From Beroe forskalii (Eukaryota; Ctenophora; Nuda; Beroida; Beroidae): a stretch of 64,000 nt of DNA. This document shows, in pieces, positions 12,001 to 24,000 of the stretch; within the stretch, counting starts at the first letter, position 1; each line of letters starts with the position of its first letter. Made by a program: the position numbers and the translations under genes. The stretch spans positions 1 through 64,000 of the forward strand of contig WFMF01000244.1 in the NCBI GenBank assembly GCA_011033025.1, read 5' to 3'. The notes beneath the pieces were generated by a model. It did not search any database. It saw only the letters and a program-made list of their open reading frames with translations, and was not told the origin of the DNA.

Positions 12001-15000
12001 ATCTCAACCCTTTCCTGAGATAATGCCTAAATTTGACATATTAGCGCCCTTATGGCTCAATTGGGGCACCCAGCTGAGGTACTCAATGTGATGACTAGCT
12101 TTGTCATCAAGAAATAATTGGTTTGTGATGTTGAGGATTTTATATCCCAAGTTCTTCACGGGATAATTCAAGCTATTGCCTTCTTGGATGATATTGGGGA
12201 AAGTCTCTCCTGCACTGTGGTTAATGGTAGCTCCAAGACTCATGACCCATGAACTTATGAACGTCGACGTTTTAACACGTGTAATCAATTTCAGATCATC
12301 TCAACATTTTCGGCGCCATCGGTCATAGATTCGTACAATGAGGTTTATTGTTGGCCAGAGATGGAAAGATCGACTTGTTTAAGCTTGCTTTCACCTTCTT
12401 AATCTTACTTTCTTAACATCCAAGGGTTACATGGTTTGTTTTGTGCAGTTTCATCTTTAATTTATATTAAAAACAATACCTATATAGCTATATTATTCAT
12501 AGAAACGTGCCCATCGGTTCCATTTTGGGCTTTTGGGATACTTCCCGAGGGCGTACCGCGTAAGCCCAAGGGATTTATCCGGTTATGGCCCGAGCCCATA
12601 GGGTGAGGGTCTAAACCAATAAGGACCCGATCAGGCGAGTGTCTATGTATTATAGACCCGCATGAAAACGTCAGAGGGTTCTATAAGAATATAATTGTGG
12701 GGGGGGGGGGATTGATCGTCACATTTCCTTTCTGAGCCACATGATAGTATATTTATTTTATCCGGAAATAGATAAAGGCCATAACAAGATTTTATTGTAG
12801 AGTTTATTGCAGAGTTTAAGGATCGAGGATGCACGCTAGATGTGATTGGTGACCTTGACTTTAACCAATTTTTTAAAAAGATAAGAGAAATCATAATAAG
12901 TGCCGTTCTAGGTCAGTATACTCACGTTTGAGGTTATTGATTTTGCTCGAGACATAAATAGAAATGAGTTGTAATAGAAGTTGTAATCGAATGGCCATTT
13001 CGAGAAAGAGTGGAAATAGAGCCTTGAACCATGCTCTGCCCCCTTAAGCCGACCATTTCCGGTCGAGTTACATGGTTGGCCTTTATTTAGCCGGCCTTTT
13101 TTTTAAGGGGGCCGGGGGGGGGGGTCTGAGGTCGATTTTCGGTTTTTGTTGTTTCTGATAGAGCTGAACGCCAGCGCCAGTAGGTTTTTACCGCATCAAA
13201 AAAAATATTGTTCCTAGCCGAAGTTTTGAATTTTTCAAATCGCGATTTCACCTGTAATTACAGTGCACGCGCGAACTTACGACGCGATTTGCCGAAAATC
13301 AACTTTAAAATCTATCTCCTCCAACAGTTTTGAGGAAAACCCTTGAAACTTGGTAGTTGTGTTCTAGGCATAAAACAAAACTTTCATGCGAGCCGATTTT
13401 GATTTAGGCCCTGTGAAGTGAAAAATATGAATTTTTGAAATTTGAAAAATCGTCATTTTTGACCATTTTTGGGACAGGAGCCAACTTTGAAAATTCATTT
13501 TCACTTCTGAGGCCCAAATCAAAATCGGCTCGCATGAAAGTTTTGTTTATGCGCCCTAGAACATAACTACCAAGTTTCAAGGGTTTTCCTCAAAAACTGT
13601 AGGAGGAGATAGATTTTAAAGTTGATTTTCGGCAGGTATGGCCAAATTGGGGATTGTCTCGGGAACGGGCTGAGATAGAGCCTTAAAACCATGCTTTACC
13701 CTCACAAACCGACCATTTCCAGTCGAGTTAGATGGTTCTGATGGTCTTCATCTCATAAGTTGTCCAAATGCCCAAATGTGCCTCATGAACAGCCAATATG
13801 GCCAAATTGGGGATTATCTCGGGAATAGGTTTAGATAGAGCTTTGAAACCATGCTCTACCCTCATAAACCGATCATTTCCGGTCGAGTTACATGGTTCTG
13901 ATGTTCTCCATCTCATAAGCTGTCCAAATGCCCAAATTGGGCCTCATGAACAGCCAATATGGCCAAATTGGGGATTATCTCGGGAATAGGTAGAGATAGG
14001 GCTTTGAAACCATGCTCTACCCTCATAAACCGATCATTTCCGGTTGAGTTACATGATTCTGATGTTCTCCATCTCATAAGCTGTCCAAATGCACAAATTG
14101 GGCCTCATGGACAGCCAAAATGACCAAAATGGGGATTATCTCGGAAACGGTCTGAGATAGAGCCTTAAAACCATGCTTTAACCTCACAAACCGTTCATTT
14201 CCAGTCGAGTTAGATGGTTCTGATGTTCTCTCTCTCATAAGCTGCCCAAATGCCCATATTGGGCCTCATGGACAGCCAAAATGGCCAAATTTGGGATTAT
14301 CTCGGGAATGGGTTGAGGTAGAACCTTGAAACCATGTTCTACCCTACCAAAACCGACAATTCTACGTCAGTTAGAGTGGTCATTTATAACTTTACCTCAA
14401 AAAGAAGCTGAGATATCGTTCATTAATTTTTTGGGCACTGCCCCAAAAAGGGCGTGGTCAAAAAATGGGTTTCCGCATCGAAAATTTTTGAGACTTTTTT
14501 TCTTGTATATATTTGACCTATATGCTATCGAATAAAACTCTCAAACCTAGATTATGCACCTTCCAGGCGTGTTTATGCTATGTATTCAAAAACCCTATAG
14601 GCACTAGGGTACCAAAAAGTGCAATAAATTATTGCGCACTGTAGTGCCGAAATCTTGGATTTATTACGCACTGTAGGTCATAATAATTTATTATGGTGCA
14701 GTAGAACAGTGTAATAATTTATTTCGCACAGTTGAGCAAACTGTAGCTTCAAATCTTAATTTAAAACATTTCCTTGTGTTTGAAAATATTGCCATTTTTC
14801 GAGTAAAGTCGGTGCATAATTCAGTTTAATAACTCGTAAAATTACTTAAACTCAGTGAGAAAAACTCGGCCTGGCCTGAGCCGTTAATTACACACTAGCC
14901 TCCGGCCCGTGTGTACTATGACGTTTAGTAATTATTATTACTCGTTACTTAAACCCTTCATTAAGATTTATTTCACACCCATGTTCAGATATATCAAATA

Positions 15001-18000
15001 TAGCTCTTACTATAGGGCGATTTAAGAGAATTAAAGAGATAGGGCTATAATAGGAATTGCCAAATACCTCATCATCGCTTTTTAAAAAGGTTCGATTGAA
15101 GATTTTTCGATTGAAGATTTTTCATGTCATGCAATTTCTGAGTGCATCAAAGCTTCAAGGAAGCTCGTCAAAAAGATTTGATAAAAAGACATCCCCCATT
15201 TGAATGCGTTCAGAGATAACTAATCTCTCACTCACACTGCGACTTTACGCGTGATACCTATACTCGATATCATTTAGTAGTATAAATTCTTTCGTTCCAT
15301 GGTTGTATGAGAGGCAATTTCTTTTCATGAAATTCAATGAAACGTGCAGAAATGAAAATAAGGTTTTTTGAGGTTTTCATACCTGAACTTGAGGCTTTGA
15401 GCCGACCCAGTAGGCTTTCGTCAAGAAAAAGAACGGCTTTTCTGGTATACCAAACTCTCCAGGAAACACGTTTTCTACGTACCTGGAATCCAATTCTCAT
15501 ATTTAAACTTTTAAAGGTGTATGAATATCGGTTTTCTTATCCAATGCTCAGCGGGGAGAAACTAAACTGTGAACCATCAGCGGTTACATTGCAGATGCAA
15601 GGTCCTCCCTTATCGACTGTGATGAGATTTTCCATCTAATCAGCAGGTAACGAGAGAGAACGGAGAGGTTTCAGCCCACCGTACCCCTCACAGCTTACAA
15701 CTGCAAGGCTGGGCCACCCAGAACTCCAGAATTCTGACCATCACAGTTTAGAGAGAAAGAGGGATTAAACATCAATGGAAGTGAAAGAGATGAGTGAAGA
15801 TAACATCAATATCAATAATTTGGTATATAAAACGACTGATTGGTAGGCCAAGCCATATAATATAGGATAATCAAACACCCTTAGGATACGTTTATATGAA
15901 TTATCACACGAGCGAAGCGAGTGTGATAATTCGAATTATTGCTCGAGCCGAAGGCGAGTGCAATAATTCCAATTATCACTCGAGCCGAAGGCGAGTGTGA
16001 TAATTGATATAAACGTATCCTTAGGGTGTTTGATTAATCTATTATATAACGTGAGAAACGGGCAGATATTTACACTGGTTTTCCAATAAGAAAGCAAATT
16101 TAGAAGCCTTTATGGATATAAAAATCCTTTAAACTAGAGCGCCTGAAATTGAATCTTGAAAATATCAAGCTTCGAAGTGGCCGGGAATTTTAGATTTAGA
16201 TGGTGAAGAGTGGCTATGTATATTTTAATTTGCCCAAGAAAGTATGAATAAAAACGCAAGTCCAGAATATTCATCAACTTTGATCGTATCTTTTGATTCA
16301 ACAAGGTACTATAAAGTGATTGTCGATTGAATGTACAACAACAAAATAGAAAGGACATTTCCGTGTAAGTGTGTAACGCCGTAACGGAGGCAAATGTTTC
16401 GGCAAATTGCGGGCGGTGGCATTTGTTTAAAATGTAAAGATGTAAGAAGGGAAACATGATTCAAACAAGCGAAATTTCACCAACACCCAACGTGTACAAC
16501 AAGTATACAAAACACCAAAACAAGAAACCTTAACGCCAAAGCAAGAGAATAAATTTGTATATGCTCGTGTATCGTTATTTATACAAGTAGTGAGGGTAAG
16601 TGGTCCTTGTACTCCTTTGGCACGTGCGTGCGCGGCTCATATAACGACTACTGAGTATACATAAACTCATTAAATCAAAACAAGATAACATGATAATATA
16701 TACGCTGATGTATTGTAATGGAGTGAGAGCAAGTGGTCTTCAGGTTTTACTGGCACGTGCGTGCGCGGCTCATATAACGACTTAAGTGGAGACATGAAAC
16801 GAAAACAAGATAACGTAATATGTATACCGGTGTATCGCAAGGGAGTGAGCATTAACTAAAACTCTAAAAAGTCAGATTTAAATGATTTTACATAGTAGAT
16901 AAATACTAATCACAAAATTCAAAAGTTTCGATTTTTGGGGTGTGATAATTTTTCAAAGGTGTGATAACTGTTCTTTGAGGGGTGTGATAACTGTACAGTT
17001 ATCACACACCTGGAAAAATTATCACACCCCAAAATTTCGAAAATTTTAAAATCTTATGAAAATTATTAATTGACCCCTAAACCCCATTTTTGAAGCCGTT
17101 ATATAACAAAAATTATCGGAGCAAGAATTATATAACGATCGTTATATAATATCATTTAACTATTCTCTGACTGACACCAGCCAGAAAATAAGTGTTTCAT
17201 TCGTAGAACTGGAGATGAGCAATGTCAGTCGGAGAAAAGAAGTTTTGCTTCAGCTGAGGAAAAGAGGTGTCAGCCGGAGAGAAGAAGTGTCAGCCGGAAA
17301 ATAAGGATTGCAGTCGGAAAATAAGGATTGCAGTCGGAAAAGAGTGGTGAAAAGCTGAAGCAGGGAGGAGTGAGAGGAAGTAGTGAGGAGTGAGGGGAAG
17401 TATTGAGGAGGGAGAGGAAGTATTGAGGAGTGAGGGGAAGTACTGAGGAGATCTTTTCACACTACATTTCCGTAATTTTTCATAACTTTTCCCTATCAAA
17501 ACATGGAAAAAGTAAAATCCGCATACGCGCCCGAATATCGCATGCCGGCCTTGCACGCATGCCAGCCGGCCGAGTTTCCATGCGCGCGGCGCGCCAGGCA
17601 GGCTTATCCGCGCGTTAATCCAGGATATGAAATTAACGCGCCTTCCATAAAGGACAGGTTTCCAAGAATCAAATTCTTCGTCGATACTACAAGCAGGAAC
17701 TAGCCGAATCAAGTCGAAACAAGTAGGAAATTGCTCAATTGGCATCAGAGCGAAACGTCTAACAGTACAATTTCCTTCAAAGTGTATCAAAATGTATGTA
17801 TGCGTTACGTCAGTACTAAGTTGCGGTTACACTGGCACATCGGTTAAGGATACATTTCTTAGGATACATTTAACACGATTTCTAAATTTGCATGGGCGTG
17901 CAATTACAGATTACTAAATATACACTCTCCTTCTATCTGTATTGAAGTAATTTGCACTGGAATAGCAGGATATAAGTATTTGCTTGTACGTGAGACTGCA

Positions 18001-21000
18001 TCTGAGCTCACTGGATCATTTAATGAAATAAGTTGAGTTTTACAAATTATAAATTGGGTCCTCATATCAGGAATTGATAATTTTGAGATTTCGAAAATTT
18101 TTGACAGATAAAATTCACTCAATTTCACGTTTACTGGAACAGTCTAGAACATTCTAGAAAGCATCTTGTTCGCAAGTAATCACAAAGTATGTGACGAACA
18201 TGACATCACGGTCGTCACATACTTTGTATTGTGATTACATGCATGATGTAATGATGAGTATAGAAATATTCCATCTGAAACATGTCTATATTCATCAGGA
18301 ATGACGTATTGTCACCACAAAATTAAAAAGTATTTGTGACGGAGGTCAGAAACTGATTCATCTAATGAACGGTACTATTGGTTGGGAGTGGAACTAAGAA
18401 GAGGAAATAACCGAAATATTTCTACCTCTTTCACCTCTTACAACTATCTAACTATATAAGTAAAAGACATTAGAATCTCTTTGAGTGAGCCAAAGCACAT
18501 ATCCTCCACATGTGACACACCTTCCTAATATTGACGTTATCAGAACTCACCAGGTCAAGACACCGAAGATTAGAATATCCACGGTAAACACGACCATAAT
18601 ATCTGACACCATGAAGTCATCGATAGAACTGATTGTAGTGCCAATGTTATCCCACTGTAGTCCGTGCTGAAATTCAAGGGGCTAGATTTGATTTGATTAG
18701 TTATTTAGTGCCGTCTAAAAAATTGGCGTAGAATTTTCCATAAATTGATTTTGAGTTTTTAATTCAAAACCCCATTAAGCCATTATATAAACCGCCAAAA
18801 TTAATCCCCCTATTCGCAATTTTTTATATCCACCAAAAGTGAGGGGGTATAAATCGTATTAATAAAGATGGGAGATGTGTCGGGCTACTTGGATAATGCC
18901 CAAAAAAGAGCGTTTTGATAGGCCGTACATACCCTGATTCGCTCCCAGTCGCTTAAGGACACCATCCATACAGAGATACCAGACAGAGGCAGCAGAGACA
19001 TCAACATTTTAGGTGCCCTGGGAAATCAAATCGTCAAAATAGTGCCGTCTGATTGCCTCAGGTATACAGACAATGAAAAATAACTGATTATTGATTAATA
19101 ATCATCTACTTGATTTTTCAATTAATAAGTTAATTGCAGTGGTCGACCGGGGGCGGGATCTCAGCCGGGGCCGGGGCCGGGGATGGCGATTCAGGCCGGG
19201 GCCGGGGCCGGGGAAGAATTGAGAAATTTGACCGGGGCCGGGGAAGCATCAATTTAGCCGGGGCCGGGGATTGCTGACCAAAGTTAGATGAAGGAAATTG
19301 GGGCTGGAGTACTTTTCAGACAAGAAATGAAATATTCGCATGAAAAACTGACAGGTTAGGTACTCAATACACATTTAAGCAAAATCACTGAAATTAAATA
19401 ATACTAGCAGAACCCATGGCCTCCGGCCATCGTTCACAATTTTTTCGCTTCAGCAATTGGTACAGTATAATACAGTACTGTAGTTCTTATCAGGCCATAT
19501 TTTAATCGGGTGTGCCTACTCCTCTATGTGATGTCTATATGTCAGGTGGTGTCAAACGTCACTGGTACTCTGGTATGAACATTCCGATCATCGGCAATCG
19601 GCATGCTTGATTGGGTACTGAGTGGTGTCAGAAAAATCTGTGGCTATATATAAGCCACCGGACAGACAGAAATCATAAACCGGACAGACAGATATATATT
19701 TATTTATTTATTTATATATTTATATATGAGGAAGAATTATAAGTAGTAAGATGTAGGGGTCTGGAGGCAGCTGCCCCCAGAAGCCAGACGACCTGAGCAA
19801 ATACTCAAATAGAATAGTCGCCTCTTTAGTATTTCAACTCAATTTCTCGTATTTTTAAACAAATCTGGTCGAAGCAAAATCAAGACCGTCACTGAAATTC
19901 AATGATATGCAGGGGTCTGGGGGCGGCAGCTCCCTGAAGCTAGACGACCTGAGCAAATAGAATATTCGCCTCTTTGGTATTTCAACTCAATTTCTCGTAT
20001 TTTTAAACGAATCTGGCCGAAGCAAAATCAAGACCGTCACTGAAATTCAATGATATGCAGGGGTCTGGGGGCGGCAGCTCCCTGAAGCTAGACGACCTGA
20101 GCAAATAGAATATTCGCCTCTTTGGTATTTCAACTCAATTTCTCGTATTTTTAAACGAATCTGGCCGAAGCAAAATCAAGACCGTCACTGAAATTGAATG
20201 ATATGCTGGGGTCTGGGGGCGACAGCTCCCAGTAGCCAGAAACCCTGAGCAAAAAGAAATAGAATCGTTGCCTCTGTAGCATTTCAACTTAATTTTTCGT
20301 ATTCTTTCGACGTATTTGGTCTGACTTCTGAGCAAAATCAAGACCGTCACTGAAATTCAATGATACGCAGGGGTCTGGGGGCGGCAGCCCCCAGAAGCCA
20401 GACGATCTTAGCAAATAGAATTATCGCCTCTTTAGTATTTCAACTCAATCCTCGTATTTTTTAAACGAAATTGGCCGAAGCAAAATCAAGACTGTCACTG
20501 AAATTCAATGATATGCAGGGGCCTGGGGGCGGCAGCCCCCAGAAGCCAGATGACCTGTGCAAATAGAACAGTCGCTTTTATACTTTTATAGCATTAAGAC
20601 TCTATTTTTGTATTTTTTCAACATGTCTGGTCCTGAAGAAAGTTCAAGAGTGTTGTGGAACCTAAATATGTCGAGTGCCCTGGGTGCGACAACCTCCAAA
20701 AACCAAATGTTTAATAAGGCTGATAAAATAGATGCCTTTAGCCTTTTCAAAACAGTATTTTCGTTTATTCTCAACGTGTTTACATGTCTCGTCGAAGCAA
20801 AAATAACACGAAAGTTAAGCTTCGATGATAGATTCGGGTCTGGGGTGGTGGTCAATAGATAGCAACATCAGCTCAATACAATTTTCCCTACGATTTCAAG
20901 TAATTAAAATGAACGTTAGTACGCGTCTTGAGCGACCTATTCAGAAGTTAAATGTCCTAAGCATTAGAAATATCATTGGATGGAAAAATATATCGCCCCG

Positions 21001-24000
21001 TTTCATGTCAAGTAAGGAAATTATTATGGAATTCACAAATTTTCATCTGAAAAGGTAAATGTTAAATCCCCGGCCAATTCCCCGGTAAATTTTAGGCCGG
21101 GGCCGGGGTTGAAAAATTCGGCCGGGGCTGGGCCGGGGCCGGGGCCCCGATCTCTTCCTTAATTTTGGCCGGGGCCGGGAAGAGCCGGGGGCAGTGATTT
21201 TGGCCGGGGCCGGGGCCCCGGTCGACCACTGGTTAATTGCCTGCTAATTGCCTGCTAATTAGCTGCTAATTAATTAATTACCTGGCAAGTGTACGGACGC
21301 TGTCTCCAGCAACTAGGTAAGGTAAGTAAGATATGAACGTAGCGAAACCCATCAGAGCTGGAGCAGCTTTCAAGTTTCTCTGGAACGATCTGAAGCAGGG
21401 CAGAGTATTGGATTAATGAATAATTCGGCTCAAATAATAAAGATAGATATAATAATGCATGAATAACACGCTTAGAAATTGTCGAATAAATATCTGAGGG
21501 GGAAAATCTTAGTCATTCAAGCGTGGCCTCAGACCTATAGAAACCCCACAATACTTTGAAAGCAATTATCTCAGAAATCAAAAAACTGTAAACTTAGCAT
21601 CTTACCCGGCGAAGAATATGAATGCATTATGAGCGGAGTAGAAGAGTAGGAAGAATACGAATATCACAGTACCATCACTCGAGGGGGTGTATCCAAACGC
21701 CTGCAGATAGGGGTTGTTTTGAATGCTGTGATTCAAATTGTGATTTTGATTCGGGTACCCATACAAGGGAGTGTATCCTTTGCTAGCTCATAAGTGGTCA
21801 ATGGGTCATTCATAAAGTTTACTCGTGAATTTCGTGGCTCTATAAGTCTATACTCCGATGAACTCATTTAAAGTAGGATTTACATACTTTTACATGCGTT
21901 TCAGAGAAGTTAGCAAGAGCTCTTTCAAGCACATCTAAAACCAACTCTATCGTTATAGTACTGGAAATATGTTCATCAGAGTAGAACCACCAAAATGACG
22001 TGTATATTTCATGAATGGCCCCCATTATCTTGCTTATCAAGTCAAGAAGATCTGCTGAAATTGTTAAGCTATTGATATTTCTCTATCGTATCTATTTTCA
22101 GCTACCTTTAGACCGATGGTATTGATAGCAGCGCATATCAATATCAGTGACGAACGTTGTATGATCCAACTAAGCCACATTATCCGGTCTGATAGCCCCA
22201 TCATTCTCTGTATTTCCCTCATCTTAGTGCACTTCTCCTGAGAGTCACTGGAAAGTTATATATCGAAATCCAATAACTGACCATTGATGGTTCTAAATAT
22301 GCACCGCCAGAAATGGCGAGGAAGTATTGGGAGTAGGGTGCGGTGTGTAGGTCATGACAACACTTAACACACTTTTGATATTTATTATTATTCGGTTGCT
22401 CTGAAATTAATTTGGAGAAATATTTGCCACAAAAACTTTTTGATTTTTAACAATGAAAATATGTTGATTTTTTCAGTGTTTCTTACCTCGATGACGTCAG
22501 CTACGAAAGAGCTGGTGATAAGGAACGACCCGATCAGGATAGCAAAAGGTAGGACGGAAGGGAAAATGATATCGACAAATGCGTCCTGCTTAGTTGCTGG
22601 CTGTGGTATGTCCTGAAAAGATTACGGATCACTTTCTGTGGTAGTGTGGCATATCATTAACGTACTTGCTATAATAAAAAAGTTTTCCTTAATTAAACAG
22701 CAAATGAAAAATTTTGAAGTCAATAATGAGAGCTTGGATAATGGCTCTTACAAACGGTTATTCTCGATTTCAGCTCAAAATCTGCAACCAGAACTTTCTT
22801 TCTTCCTGAGCTGTTCAAACAGTCATTGAATAAGTAAGTAAAGAAAAGCTTACTCTTAACGCAACAGCAGGGTTGTATTGAACTCCTTTTATCAGCAATA
22901 TAGCAGAATCTATGGCACGTTGGAAAAGTTGAAATCCTGTCTCGAAATATGCCCTGCGGAAAAGGTACTGTAAACAGAAAAATTGGGAGATTTTCATAAA
23001 AATGTGCCGTTACTCGTTTTACTCTGAGAGTTGAAGCTTTGATTGAAATTTCCTGGCTGGAAAATTGGAGAGAAGAAAAATTTTCTTTTACAACTGGACT
23101 GTATTTATGCTTATGTTGTGCATTCAAGGAGGCAGTGGCAAACAAGAGGATGCTTGATACTTTGATTGGACAGTTGTTGCGTAAAACAGGTTTCATAACA
23201 GTTTCACACAACTTTTCAGTAATTTGCATTTTGCAAGCGCACTTCACAGGGCAGATGGCAGATGAGATCAGTATATAGAAATTGTGGCATACCAGAACCA
23301 AACCACTTTGGTAACCGAATATTATGAAATGGGTACAATGGTAGAGAATATACGGGTGATGACTAATTATCTGGAATTATTTCAATATATTCTTGTTGGC
23401 AAATCGAGATCATGATAAAGCTCAAATATGATTATTCTGGGCCTAAAAAGTCTGCTGATTCAGAATAACATCATGAGAAAATTTGAAACCCCTATTTTCC
23501 CATGCTACTGGCCGATTAGTTTGAGAAAGTACAAAAAAATCTTGCACAAAATATCAAAGACAATAATTATCTCCAAAAGTGTTATTTAAGCCTTACTATG
23601 GGATGATTCTGAGCAGGAGGGTCTCAAGAGTGACAGCAGTAAGTAGCATCACTAACTTATCCAGTTGTGACCCTATGGAACCTAAAACGTGTTTAAAATC
23701 GTCAATTCTAGGATAATTTCACTTCATAAAACTGCGATTTTGGGTAATTGTTAATCCAAAATTCTGCATACCAATAGATGGAAGTGGTCCAAAGACATGA
23801 GTACCTACCTTAGAGGTCCCTGCCATCAAATCTGAGTGTTCAGACCACCTAGGTCCTGTTTTAAGACTTTCCTAAGGCCTGGTGAAGCAAAAAAACAAAT
23901 ACCTTTTTCCAGAAATTTGGCGTGATTTTAGCTCTAAAATCCAAGAATTTTCTTGATATTCAACGAAAAATGCATGCAGAGGTCTTCATTAGTGTCTCAG

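Larger units (their letters stand above)
19137..21231. mobile_element. hAT-like element, 2,095 bp, non-autonomous (gene A intron 11)
   Basis: The ends are exact inverted repeats starting CAGTGGTCGACCGGGG. They are flanked by an 8-bp direct repeat GTTAATTG (19129-19136 and 21232-21239). A CAGTG-type terminus with an 8-bp target duplication is the hallmark of hAT transposons. Both subterminal regions are packed with CCGGGGCCGGGG runs (about 19141-19275 and 21070-21225). The interior holds a tandem repeat and a dispersed repeat but no transposase. The gene B intron (61164-61295) lacks it. Confidence 0.85.

Noticed and set aside
11508-14535. Several 60-70 codon ORFs inside the inverted satellite
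   Set aside because: They are the same repeat unit read in both orientations, with no domain and no conservation of frame between units.
15868-16037. tRNA gene because of the cloverleaf fold
   Set aside because: Arm lengths, loop sequences and the absence of A and B boxes do not fit a tRNA; only the outline is similar.
17290-17790. 166-codon minus-strand ORF
   Set aside because: It covers a purine-rich tandem repeat and is not kept in the matching gene B intron.
22720-23301. 193-codon minus-strand ORF
   Set aside because: It overlaps exon 7 of gene A in the wrong frame. The real exon uses another frame that continues [13 protein letters not shown] with correct phases.
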